From assembly GCF_002257585.1 (NCBI RefSeq), contig NZ_CP022743.1:682001-746000 (forward strand): a DNA stretch of 64,000 nucleotides, given 5' to 3'. The translations under genes and the position numbers were made by a program. Source of the stretch: Mucilaginibacter xinganensis. GTDB lineage: Bacteria; Bacteroidota; Bacteroidia; Sphingobacteriales; Sphingobacteriaceae. Positions 18,897 through 27,541 of the stretch are shown here, one piece after another. The first letter of the stretch is position 1. The number at the start of each line of letters is the position of its first letter. The notes under the pieces are model-generated. The model ran no database searches and had not been told where the DNA came from. It saw only the letters and a program-made list of their open reading frames with translations.

Positions 18897-20276
18897 TTAA
18901 CTTAATTGATACTCTGGTGTTGATACCGCCTGGATGGCTGCCGTTTTAATGTCAGCAGCATTGCTCAGCTCAATGCTCAATGTTTTAGTTATTTGCGGTT
19001 GCAGTATAAACTGTGCTATTTCCTGTTTTGAAACATTTGCTGGTACGGTCTTTAAAAACTTATCCCAATCAGGCTGTGACTGTACCTTTTCGTTTACAAA
19101 TTGCTGCTGCTTGCGATTAGCGGCAATGTAAGCTTCCTCTTCAGGGTCGGCCTTGCCGGTAAAGTCAATCAGTCCGCCGTTCAATATGGTGGAAGGGATC
19201 TTCAGCCGGTACATTAAGGAGGAGCTGTCTATCCAGTTTCTTCCACCGGGCCATCCCGCCACGTTTGGCGGGTAAAAGAGCACCTGCCCCAGTACTTTTT
19301 GAAATTGCAGCAATACTTCCGGCCGCTGGTAGGTGATATAAAATTGCCTGTTTAAGCTAACCAAAAATTCAACCGGCGATTTCACCAGGTTGCCTATATT
19401 CCGGCCATCGTAAAACCAGGGGGCTGTAAAAACAAATTCCAGCAAAGGTTTTATGTTGTAATTATTCTTATAAAACACATCGGTCATCGCGGTTACAGCC
19501 ACTTCATCAGGTGTTTCATTAACCAGGTATTTATAAAGTTTGGTGCATATAAAATGGGCCGTTTGTTTTTGCTCCAGCAGGCGGTTAATGATGTCTTCAC
19601 CTGTTAAGTTGCCGGTTTTGCCCAGGAAAGTTTTTTCGCCCTCGTCATGCAAAAATGGGCGCATTACAAACTCGCCGGTTTTGTTAAACCCCCAGCCGGT
19701 AAATGCCCTTGCCGATTCTTTTACATCCTGTTCGGTATAGTTGCCGCGTCCTATGGTAAAAAGTTCCATCAGTTCGCGGGCGAAGTTTTCATTTGGATGG
19801 CCCTTGTGGTTTTGCTGGTTGTTTAAAAACTGGAGCATAGCCGGCGATTTAGACACTTCCAGCACCATATCGCGGAAGTTGCCAAGAGCGTTAGCGCGCT
19901 GTATGTTGTTCAGTTGCTGTGCATAAAAAGAATTGTTGGTGCGGCAGGCAAAGTGATTGTGCCAAAACAGGGTCATCTTCTCACACAGTACGGCATCGGT
20001 TGTGCTCATCCTGTTGACCCATGCTATATTCAGGTCTTTTTCCTCCTGCCTTTGCATTTGCAGCAGTTGTTTTTTTGAATCCTTATCGCCCTTGATCAGC
20101 ATCGAGTAATCAATATTATTTGGAACACTGTTTATGGGCTCTTCATTTTCTGACGCGCGGAATAATGCATTAACTGCATGTTTTATTGATGAATTTCCGG
20201 CTCTTTTTCTGTCGTCAAAACTCAAACCAAAACCGGCCCTGGCATATAAGTGCTTTATCTGCTGTAAATTATCCAT
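18897..20276 (-). CDS. DUF1800 protein
   Basis: A 459-residue DUF1800 protein. Recognisable segments are HLYARAGFG at the N-terminus, KMTLFWHNHF near residue 100, NENFARELMELFTIGRG near residue 161, ARAFTGWGF near residue 190 and PPNVAGWPGGRNWI near residue 343, all standard for the family. No signal peptide is obvious. Function is unknown; it is the first gene of the DUF1800-DUF1501 pair. The region upstream (20277-20397) is AT-rich and divergent to the DUF3857 cluster. Confidence 0.9.
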   Translation of the reverse strand: MDNLQQIKHLYARAGFGLSFDDRKRAGNSSIKHAVNALFRASENEEPINSVPNNIDYSMLIKGDKDSKKQLLQMQRQEEKDLNIAWVNRMSTTDAVLCEKMTLFWHNHFACRTNNSFYAQQLNNIQRANALGNFRDMVLEVSKSPAMLQFLNNQQNHKGHPNENFARELMELFTIGRGNYTEQDVKESARAFTGWGFNKTGEFVMRPFLHDEGEKTFLGKTGNLTGEDIINRLLEQKQTAHFICTKLYKYLVNETPDEVAVTAMTDVFYKNNYNIKPLLEFVFTAPWFYDGRNIGNLVKSPVEFLVSLNRQFYITYQRPEVLLQFQKVLGQVLFYPPNVAGWPGGRNWIDSSSLMYRLKIPSTILNGGLIDFTGKADPEEEAYIAANRKQQQFVNEKVQSQPDWDKFLKTVPANVSKQEIAQFILQPQITKTLSIELSNAADIKTAAIQAVSTPEYQLS

Positions 20277-20397
20277 AATAAGGGTATTTTCCCTATTATG
20301 ACTTTTCTTTTTGCCGATGGTTTAATCAATTAAAACGAGGCTTATTTATTTTTATAGTTAAAAATATTATTATATTCGGACTACCAAACCCTATTGA

Positions 20398-20598
20398 TTG
20401 AAACGACTATTTGCGCTCTTGTTACCGGTTGTTGCGGTAATGAATTTTAAAGGGCAAACCCAACTATTTGGACAGATCGGCACCACCGGTCTGAAGTTAA
20501 GTTCGTGCGATTTGAGAAAGGAAATTTCCGCCTGGAAATTATCACATAAGCGTAACATCAATTCTTTTTGGCATCCAAACCATTATTCAGAATTTTAA
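20398..20598 (+). pseudogene. remnant of a third DUF3857 paralogue (short ORF)
   Basis: A 66-codon frame starting at a TTG encodes a signal-peptide-like start (KRLFALLLPVVAVM) and then FGQIGTTGLKLSSCDLRKE. That segment aligns with FGKIDNADLELKACDFEKD of the complete gene that starts 41 nt downstream. After that the similarity stops and the frame ends. The simplest reading is a decayed 5' fragment of a duplicated DUF3857 gene. A short secreted peptide is possible but less likely given the non-ATG start. Confidence 0.55.
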
Positions 20599-20638
20599 TA
20601 AACCCAACCAACCTGTAATTATATTTAACTAAATCACA

Positions 20639-22624
20639 ATGAATAAACTTTTACCCGTTTTTGCACTTTTAGCACTATGTTTTTCTGTAAGAGCACAAAA
20701 GCCTGCGGTGGCCCCTTCAATGGTACAGGCTTTCGGAAAGATTGACAACGCCGATCTGGAGCTAAAAGCCTGCGATTTTGAAAAGGATGCCAATGCGGAG
20801 GTGCTTTTTGAGAAAGGCGACGTTTATTTCGGTGCCGACCTGTTGTCAATCACCGAGGAGATTCACAAACGCGTGAAGATCTTTAATGTTAATGGTAAAG
20901 GAGAAGCCGATGTACATATTAAGTATGTGAGCGGAAACCACCTGGAGTACGTGGGTAGTATCCAGGCTGAAACCATAAACCTTGTTGACGGAAAACAGGA
21001 GATCACCAAACTCGACAAAAAGCTCATCTACACCAAAAGTATCGACAAATACCGCAGCGAAATAACTTTTACGCTGCCCAATATTAAGCCCGGCTGTATA
21101 ATAGAATATAAATATAACCTGAACGCTAACTCTTTTGCCGACTTTCCCGATTGGGATTTCCAGGAAAAGATCCCCGTACGCTACAGTGAGCTTAAAACCT
21201 CCATTCCTGATATTTTTTACTTTAGGGCAAATGCAAATATTTCGCTTCCATTTGCAAAGCGCACCACCACAAGTGATAGCAGGACTTTAATGGATGCCGG
21301 GCAGGCATTTTCATATAACCTTGAAAACGAAGAAAGGGGAATTGCTAATATTCACTCATTGCCTGATGAGCCATATATGTCGTCATACCGCGATAATGTG
21401 CAGGCCATTAGGTTTCAGCTGGTATCTATCAAACCTATGGGCGGCTTCGCAAAGTCATATTCTGATACCTGGGCTAAAGTAGGCGGCAGGCTTATTGATG
21501 ACGAGGACTTTGGCGGACAGCTTAGAAGGAAAATAAACGGCGAGGAAGCTATTATAGCCAAAGCCAAAGCAATAAAATCAACCGATGAAAGAATATCCTA
21601 TTTGTTTGCCGAGGTAAAAAACGCCATGAAATGGAACGGCAGCGATGACTGGTACACCAACGATGGCACCTACCGGGCATGGGAAAATAAAACAGGCAAT
21701 TCAACCGAGATCAATCTTATTTTGTACCATTTGCTTAAAAAATCAGATATAGAGGCCTACCCGATGGTGGTGAGCACGCGCGAACATGGCAGGGTGCAGC
21801 CGTTTTATACTTCATTGGTGCAATTTAACAGGGGCGTGGTTTATGTACCGGTTGATACCTCAAAAAGCTACGTGCTTGATGCCAGTGGAAAATACAATAT
21901 GTATAATGAAACCCCGGCGGAACTGCTTAACTCATCAGGCCTTTACATTGATAAGTCGAAGAATATCTATGACATTGTGTTGCTAAAAAAATCGATTCCC
22001 GTTCGCGAATCGGTTTTTGTAACAGCTGATATAAAAGCTGATGGTAAGCTGGAAGGCAACGCACAGATCAGCAGCAGCAGTTACAATAAGATAAATGCCG
22101 TTGAACGGTATAAAAAAGACGGCGAAAAAAAGTATATCGACTTTTTGCGTAATGATGATAATAACCTGAAAGTGGCGTCGCTTAAGCTCGAAAATATGGA
22201 AGTTGACTCGCTTCCTTTAATGCAGCGGGTTGATTTTAAAATGGACCTTGCCGGCTCTGACGAAACATACATCTACCTCAATCCTAACATCTTTACGCAA
22301 TTAAAGCTAAATCCTTTTTTAAGCGAAAACCGGTTAACCGATGTTGATTTTGGTTATGCCCGTAACTATTCTGTAAACGGCATCTATAAAATGCCGGCTG
22401 GCTACAAGGCTGACGCACTGCCCAAAAGCGTAACGATGACCATGCCCGATAAGAGTTTTGGTTTTAAGCGGATTGTTGCTGAGCAGGACGGATCCATAAT
22501 AGTACGCTACAGCGTTAGCTATAATGTAGCTGAGTACGTAAAGGAAAATTACGCAGAGTTTTTTGCTTTCTTTAAGAAGATGCATGAATTGCTGAACGAA
22601 CAGATAGTATTGAAGAAAGGATAA
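20639..22624 (+). CDS. DUF3857 protein with degenerate transglutaminase domain
   Basis: A 661-residue secreted protein with signal peptide MNKLLPVFALLALCFSVRA. It has an N-terminal DUF3857 beta domain (VHIKYVSGNHLEYVGSIQA and following) and a transglutaminase-like middle. The position that holds the catalytic Cys in active members reads GNSTEINL, so Cys is replaced by Ser. The usual His region reads QFNRGVVYV without His. It is probably a non-catalytic, structural or binding member. It lies 5 nt upstream of a second DUF3857 gene that keeps the Cys, so the pair is likely one operon. Function is unknown. Confidence 0.85.
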   Translation: MNKLLPVFALLALCFSVRAQKPAVAPSMVQAFGKIDNADLELKACDFEKDANAEVLFEKGDVYFGADLLSITEEIHKRVKIFNVNGKGEADVHIKYVSGNHLEYVGSIQAETINLVDGKQEITKLDKKLIYTKSIDKYRSEITFTLPNIKPGCIIEYKYNLNANSFADFPDWDFQEKIPVRYSELKTSIPDIFYFRANANISLPFAKRTTTSDSRTLMDAGQAFSYNLENEERGIANIHSLPDEPYMSSYRDNVQAIRFQLVSIKPMGGFAKSYSDTWAKVGGRLIDDEDFGGQLRRKINGEEAIIAKAKAIKSTDERISYLFAEVKNAMKWNGSDDWYTNDGTYRAWENKTGNSTEINLILYHLLKKSDIEAYPMVVSTREHGRVQPFYTSLVQFNRGVVYVPVDTSKSYVLDASGKYNMYNETPAELLNSSGLYIDKSKNIYDIVLLKKSIPVRESVFVTADIKADGKLEGNAQISSSSYNKINAVERYKKDGEKKYIDFLRNDDNNLKVASLKLENMEVDSLPLMQRVDFKMDLAGSDETYIYLNPNIFTQLKLNPFLSENRLTDVDFGYARNYSVNGIYKMPAGYKADALPKSVTMTMPDKSFGFKRIVAEQDGSIIVRYSVSYNVAEYVKENYAEFFAFFKKMHELLNEQIVLKKG

Positions 22625-22629
22625 GGAAA

Positions 22630-24570
22630 ATGAGCGTTTATAAATGTTTGAAAGGCTTGGGTTTAGCTGCTTCCGTATCTTGTTTTACGATGCTGACAGC
22701 TTATGCCCAGGATAAAAATATCCCTAAGGAGCTGTACGTGGCGGCAAGTATTCCCGATTCATTAAAAGAAGAGGCCAACGCTGTGGTGCGCTACAGCATG
22801 GACGATGTGGAGGTTAAGGGCCCCGGCCACTCTGTTGAAAAGTTTCATACCATAGTTACTATTTTAAATGAGAAAGCTAACAGCGAAGCTGTAATAAGTT
22901 TGCCTTACAATCGTAAATTCAGCACCGTCAGCTCATTCGAAATGATAATTTATGATGCTGCCGGTAAACAGTTAAAAAAATACCATAAAGGAGACATGTA
23001 TGAGCATGCTGCAGAAGATAATGTTACCCTGGTAACTGACGACCGCTTAATGTTGATAGGGCATACTATTGCAAGCTATCCCACCACGGTTGAAATGGTC
23101 TACGAAATTGATAACAGCAGTTTAATTGATATTGACACGTGGCATATTCAGCAGTTGGAACAGGCTGTTCAGCATTCATACTACCATATTGCTATAAGCC
23201 AGACAGCCGGTTTCAGGTACCTCAATAAAAACACCACAATTAAGCCCCAAAAGTCAACCATTAACGGAATGGACAACTATGCCTGGGAAGTTTCAAACCT
23301 AAAGGGGTATAAACTGGAAGAAGGCGCAGAGAAATGGCGGGTTTTGCCGAAAATTCAATTTACATCAAACGCCTTTGAGTTTTATGGCGTTAAAGGAGAT
23401 TTTAGCAGCTGGCAAAGTTTTGGGAACTGGATAAAGGCATTAAACGCGGATGTATGTTCATTAACTCCGGCCCGCGAAGCCGAGATTAGAAAAATGACCG
23501 ATACCATCAAAACGGATAAGGCAAAAGCGAGATTTTTATATAGCTACCTGCAGCAAAATATGCGGTATGTAAGCATTCAGTTAGGGATAGGCGGGCTAAA
23601 GCCGTTTGCGGCAACTTTTGTGGATCAAAAAAAATATGGCGATTGTAAAGCGCTTTCCAATTACATGGTGGCATTATTAAAGTCGGTAAATATTAAGGCA
23701 TATTACACGATAATTAATGCCGGCGCTAACCAGGAGCCTGCAGAAGATGCATTTCCGAGTAACCGTTTTAATCATATTATAGTATGTGTGCCTTTTAAGG
23801 GCGATACCACCTGGCTGGAATGTACCAGCAACACCCAGCCATTTGGAAAACTGGGCTCCTTTACCGAAAACCGCAGGGGACTGCTGATTACCGAAGATGG
23901 CGGCCGACTGGTGAGAACACCGCGAAGCACCATGGACGATAACCGCTTTAACAGCGAAGTGCAAATAGTACTCGATGCAGACGGCGGAGCAAAGGCTAAA
24001 GTTAAAATTTTGGGTACCGGTGAGTACCGCTCGGAATACTTTGGTGTGGAATCATTAAAGGCAGATGAACAAAAGGAGTTTTTTCAGCGGGTACTTAATA
24101 TGAAACAGCCTAACTTTTTTGAAATTAAACCATCGGGCGATAAAGATGGCGTAAAAGAGTTGAACATGGAGCTTGAATATGATAAGTTTTGTGATGTAGC
24201 CGCCGGCAACAAGCAATTTTATCGCCCAAAAGTATTTGACCTTTGGGGCGTAACGGTGCCGGTGCTTGAAAAGCGAAAATCGGATTACTACTTTGAATCG
24301 CCGGTGCAAAAAGCATGTGTTACTACCATTGATCTGCCCGCGGGCTTTGAAGTGGAAACCCTGCCCGCTAATCAAAGCTTAAAATTTGCTTACGGCACCT
24401 ACGAAATAAGCTACTTATATGATGCAGCCAAAAACCAGGTTACCAGCAAGGCCAGTTTTAAACTAACCAACCAGGTTATCCCGGCTGCAAAATATACCGA
24501 GTTTCAGCAATACATGGATGCAGTTGCAAAAGCACAAAATAAAAAGCTGGTGATCCGTCATAAGGCATAA
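22630..24570 (+). CDS. DUF3857 / transglutaminase-like secreted protein
   Basis: A 646-residue protein with a signal peptide ending at AYA-Q (about residue 26). It has an N-terminal DUF3857 region followed by a transglutaminase-like core. The motif KKYGDCKALSNYMVALLK near residue 335 carries the candidate catalytic Cys, and FNHIIVCVP near residue 379 carries the His; the third position is in TWLECTS. The substrate is unknown and envelope location is inferred. It follows its Ser-substituted paralogue by 5 nt and precedes aat by 10 nt on the same strand, so the three may share a transcript. Confidence 0.87.
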   Translation: MSVYKCLKGLGLAASVSCFTMLTAYAQDKNIPKELYVAASIPDSLKEEANAVVRYSMDDVEVKGPGHSVEKFHTIVTILNEKANSEAVISLPYNRKFSTVSSFEMIIYDAAGKQLKKYHKGDMYEHAAEDNVTLVTDDRLMLIGHTIASYPTTVEMVYEIDNSSLIDIDTWHIQQLEQAVQHSYYHIAISQTAGFRYLNKNTTIKPQKSTINGMDNYAWEVSNLKGYKLEEGAEKWRVLPKIQFTSNAFEFYGVKGDFSSWQSFGNWIKALNADVCSLTPAREAEIRKMTDTIKTDKAKARFLYSYLQQNMRYVSIQLGIGGLKPFAATFVDQKKYGDCKALSNYMVALLKSVNIKAYYTIINAGANQEPAEDAFPSNRFNHIIVCVPFKGDTTWLECTSNTQPFGKLGSFTENRRGLLITEDGGRLVRTPRSTMDDNRFNSEVQIVLDADGGAKAKVKILGTGEYRSEYFGVESLKADEQKEFFQRVLNMKQPNFFEIKPSGDKDGVKELNMELEYDKFCDVAAGNKQFYRPKVFDLWGVTVPVLEKRKSDYYFESPVQKACVTTIDLPAGFEVETLPANQSLKFAYGTYEISYLYDAAKNQVTSKASFKLTNQVIPAAKYTEFQQYMDAVAKAQNKKLVIRHKA

Positions 24571-24580
24571 ATTTGCCCGG

Positions 24581-25222
24581 ATGATATTCAGGCTTGATGA
24601 ACGTATTTTGTTTCCCGATCCGGAGCTTGCCGAGGAAGATGGCTTGCTGGCTGTTGGCGGCGATCTGTCGGCAGGTAGGTTGCTGCTGGCTTATCAGAAC
24701 GGCATCTTTCCCTGGTATAGTGATGATGAGCCTATTTTGTGGTATTCGCCGCATGAACGGTTTGTACTTTACCCGGATGAGTTGAAGGTCTCCAAATCCA
24801 TGCGCCGGGTGTTAAGTTCCGGAACATTTAACGTTACTACCGATAAATGCTTTGCAGAAGTAATAACAGCCTGCTCAGTAATGGAACGCGAAGGGCAGGA
24901 CGGCACCTGGATAACAGCCGGCATGCAGACTGCATATATTGAACTTCACCGCCTGGGTTATGCACATTCGGTAGAAGTATGGCAGCAGGACAATTTGGTT
25001 GGCGGTTTGTATGGCGTACAAATAGGAAAAGTTTTTTGCGGCGAGAGTATGTTTAGCCGGGTGAGCGATGCCTCGAAAACAGCACTTATTTATTTATGCA
25101 ATACCGGTTTGTTCAGCTTGATAGACTGCCAGGTGCATACCGCTCATTTAGAATCAATGGGTGCAAGGATGATCAGCAGGGTGGCTTATGCCGCTGCTTT
25201 GCAGGATGGGCAGCTGCCTTAG
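24581..25222 (+). CDS. aat: leucyl/phenylalanyl-tRNA--protein transferase
   Basis: A 213-residue Aat. It transfers Leu or Phe from aminoacyl-tRNA to N-terminal Arg or Lys of proteins, marking them for ClpAP degradation through the N-end rule. Diagnostic segments are GLLAVGGDLSAGRLLLAYQNGIFPWY near residue 23 (split at GRLL), ILWYSPHERFVL, and GGLYGVQIGKVFCGESMFSR near residue 146. Length is normal. It starts 10 nt after the DUF3857 gene; ruvC follows 126 nt later. Confidence 0.97.
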   Translation: MIFRLDERILFPDPELAEEDGLLAVGGDLSAGRLLLAYQNGIFPWYSDDEPILWYSPHERFVLYPDELKVSKSMRRVLSSGTFNVTTDKCFAEVITACSVMEREGQDGTWITAGMQTAYIELHRLGYAHSVEVWQQDNLVGGLYGVQIGKVFCGESMFSRVSDASKTALIYLCNTGLFSLIDCQVHTAHLESMGARMISRVAYAAALQDGQLP

Positions 25223-25348
25223 ACCGGCTAAAGAAATAACAATTTTTATGCTAAAAAATACCGTAGTTTGCATTTAGCTGCGAAAATGAAATAGCGAACC
25301 CGGGCCGGCAAATTCAAACGCGGCCGGGTAAAATGCCAACAAAACGAA

Positions 25349-25939
25349 ATGGAACTCCAAAAAGAACGCATAATATTAGGTATTGACCCTGGGACGGTGG
25401 TGATGGGTTACGGCCTGGTAAAGGAGGTGGGCACCAAAATAGAATTGATTAGCCTGGGCGTTGTAAAAATGGAGAAGATTGACGACCCCATGTTAAAGCT
25501 GCAGCGCATATTTGAAAAAACTGTTGCGCTGATTGATAACTATAACCCCGACTGCCTGGCAATTGAGGCCCCGTTTTATGGTAAAAATATTCAGGTAATG
25601 CTGAAACTCGGCCGGGCACAGGGTATGGCAATAGCCGCGGCACTCTCTCGCAGTTTGGTAATTACCGAGTATGCTCCGCGAAAAATAAAGCAATCCATAA
25701 CCGGGAATGGCAATGCCACTAAAGAACAGGTGGCCGCAATGCTGCAATCGTTGCTGAAGTTTACAGAAACCCCGGATTTTTTGGACGCTACTGACGGGCT
25801 TGCCGTTGCCGTTTGTCATTCTTTTCAGCGAATCCCGACGGGTAAAAGCTCCGGAAGCAAGAAATCTTACTCCGGCTGGGATACTTTTGTTAAGGATAAT
25901 ACCAACAGGGTTGCAGGTTTAGCAAAGCCAAAAAAATAG
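25349..25939 (+). CDS. ruvC: Holliday junction resolvase RuvC
   Basis: A 196-residue RuvC endonuclease that cleaves four-way DNA junctions made by RuvAB branch migration. The acidic active-site residues are in GIDPGTVVMGYG (Asp near residue 12), AIEAPFYGKN (Glu near residue 72) and DATDGLAVAVCH (Asp pair near residues 147-150). A basic, Ser/Lys-rich C-terminal tail of roughly 30 residues goes beyond the usual core. A TA-rich region upstream has no clear promoter. ruvA and ruvB are not in the window. Confidence 0.97.
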   Translation: MELQKERIILGIDPGTVVMGYGLVKEVGTKIELISLGVVKMEKIDDPMLKLQRIFEKTVALIDNYNPDCLAIEAPFYGKNIQVMLKLGRAQGMAIAAALSRSLVITEYAPRKIKQSITGNGNATKEQVAAMLQSLLKFTETPDFLDATDGLAVAVCHSFQRIPTGKSSGSKKSYSGWDTFVKDNTNRVAGLAKPKK

Positions 25940-26085
25940 CCCTGGCTATGTTTGCAGGTCATATTTAACTGTTGAAGCACAGTTTAACTCCTCAATTAAT
26001 TCACCAGCGTGTTAACGAATATTAAAAATAAACTAAACTATTTATAATAATTGGTGTCTATCACTCAAACAACATCAAATTAATT

Positions 26086-26625
26086 ATGAAAAAGTCAATT
26101 TTTATAGCAGCAATAATACTTAGCTGTTTATCAATTAAAATAGCAGATGCCCAGGTTCATGTGAGCCTTGGATTAAACATAGGGGTGCAGCCTGACTGGG
26201 GCCCTGTTGGATACGATCATGCCGACTATTATTACATGCCGGATATTGACACTTATTATGATGTGCCCGCCCATCGCTATGTGTATTTAGAAAATAACGT
26301 TTGGGTACACCGCACTTATTTGCCTGCCCGCTACAGCAATTACGACCGTTACCGCGGCTACAAAGTGGTAGTTAACGAACGTAACCCATGGGAGCGTAAC
26401 ACCGTTTACCGTACCAGGTATGCCGAATACAGGGGCCGCAGAGATCAGGTAGTGATCAGGGATAGTCGCGATGATCGCTATCGTAACCACTGGCATGATA
26501 ATGGCAACCATTATGGCCAAAATAAGGATCGTGGTGACAGAGGCCGCGGACATGATGATCGTGGCGACAAGGGTAGAGATCATGGCGACAAAGGTCATGG
26601 ACACGGACATGGTCACGATGATTAA
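26086..26625 (+). CDS. secreted Tyr/Arg-rich protein with His/Asp/Gly tail
   Basis: I do not recognise a named family with certainty. The 179-residue product has a signal peptide (MKKSIFIAAIILSCLSIKIADA, then Q). A Tyr- and Trp-rich middle (YYYMPDIDTYYDVPAHRYVYL) resembles many small Bacteroidota envelope proteins. The last 45 residues are a low-complexity run of short D-R-G-x and D-K-G-H units ending in HGHGHGHDD. The tail could bind divalent metal or be an acidic/basic linker; that is inference. The gene stands alone and ends in a good terminator (26647-26677). Confidence 0.75.
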   Translation: MKKSIFIAAIILSCLSIKIADAQVHVSLGLNIGVQPDWGPVGYDHADYYYMPDIDTYYDVPAHRYVYLENNVWVHRTYLPARYSNYDRYRGYKVVVNERNPWERNTVYRTRYAEYRGRRDQVVIRDSRDDRYRNHWHDNGNHYGQNKDRGDRGRGHDDRGDKGRDHGDKGHGHGHGHDD

Positions 26626-26646
26626 TATCAATCAAAACTAATAAAC

Positions 26647-26677
26647 AAAACCCAGGCAATACAATGCCGGGGTTTTT
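26647..26677 (+). terminator. intrinsic terminator
   Basis: Arms AAAACCCAGGCA (26647-26658) and TGCCGGGGTTTT (26665-26676) pair with one mismatch, followed by a T-rich stretch. It is placed 22 nt after the His-rich protein gene and, on the other strand, after the SGNH hydrolase gene, so it may serve both. Confidence 0.65.
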
Positions 26678-26697
26678 GCTTTTAACGGGTTCATGCG

Positions 26698-27486
26698 CTA
26701 TTTCCCCAGTTTCTTTAAAACTTTATTGATTGCTTCACCCCAAAAGTTACCTAGTGCCGCAGCGCCCTGCTTGTTGGGATGCAGATAAAATGTGCCGGCA
26801 TGGCCATTCTCGGGCTGAAGATCGGTAGTGGCATGTTTTTTAAAATAGTCGAAAGCTTTGGTGTCACCCACAAAAACACGTTTTGGGAAAGTTGCCGCAT
26901 AATCTGCCACCAGCTGATCTATCTGGGGAATGTAGTTTTGCAGGCGATCCAACCCCTCGGCGAGGTATTTGGCGCCATTGTAAGTGTTGGGACTATACCA
27001 AACCGGATGCTGAAAAATTACGATACTGCCCGGAAACTCCTTTAATAAACTATCAGCAATGGTTTTTAAGTTTTGGTAATATACCTCCGGGAATACGGGT
27101 GCGCCGGTGGGGCCTTCAACAGCGCTGTCATTAGTGCCCAGCTTAATAGAAAATATCAGCAGGGCCTGTTTATTGGTAAAGCTGCGTGCAGCTTGTTCCA
27201 CCTCTTTAAAGGCCCGGTTTGTTGAGGGTAAAAAGTCAACCGTGGTAAAACCGCCGTGCCCCTGGTTGGCAAACGCCACCTTGCCGGCACTGCTTTGTTG
27301 TTCCAGGTAGTTTACGGCTATTGCAGGCGGTGCCTCGGTTGTCGGGTTGCTTAGCCCTGCGCCATAAGTTATGCTGTTGCCAATAAATACAATGTTTATA
27401 TCCCGTTTTGCCTGCGCAGCCGTACCGGCAATAGCAAGCAACAGGGTGGCTGTGGTCAACAATAACATCTTAAGCTTGGTTATCAT
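26698..27486 (-). CDS. secreted SGNH/GDSL hydrolase (probable carbohydrate esterase)
   Basis: A 262-residue protein with a signal peptide (about residues 1-27). SGNH blocks are visible: IVFIGNSITYGAG with the nucleophile Ser near residue 37, the Gly block ANQGHGGFTTVDF, KLGTNDSAVEG near residue 116 with Asn, and YLHPNKQGAAALG near residue 238 with the catalytic His. Block I reads GNS, as in several sialate or acetylxylan esterases, rather than GDS. It is likely an acetyl or acyl esterase acting on polysaccharide or glycan in the periplasm; the substrate is unknown. It is encoded next to the prolyl oligopeptidase on the same strand. Confidence 0.85.
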   Translation of the reverse strand: MITKLKMLLLTTATLLLAIAGTAAQAKRDINIVFIGNSITYGAGLSNPTTEAPPAIAVNYLEQQSSAGKVAFANQGHGGFTTVDFLPSTNRAFKEVEQAARSFTNKQALLIFSIKLGTNDSAVEGPTGAPVFPEVYYQNLKTIADSLLKEFPGSIVIFQHPVWYSPNTYNGAKYLAEGLDRLQNYIPQIDQLVADYAATFPKRVFVGDTKAFDYFKKHATTDLQPENGHAGTFYLHPNKQGAAALGNFWGEAINKVLKKLGK

Positions 27487-27541
27487 ATAACAGGTCGGTT
27501 TTAAAATGGTTAGTTAAGCAATAGATCTGTAGCATTGCGTA

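Noticed and set aside
25936..25949. ATAGCC-CT-GGCTAT hairpin at the ruvC stop codon as a terminator
   Set aside because: Only 6 bp with a 2-nt loop, overlapping the stop codon and no T-run.
26287..26631. 114-codon minus-strand frame over the His-rich protein
   Set aside because: Its Ile/Met/Val-rich repeats are only the reverse complement of the D/H/G repeat codons.
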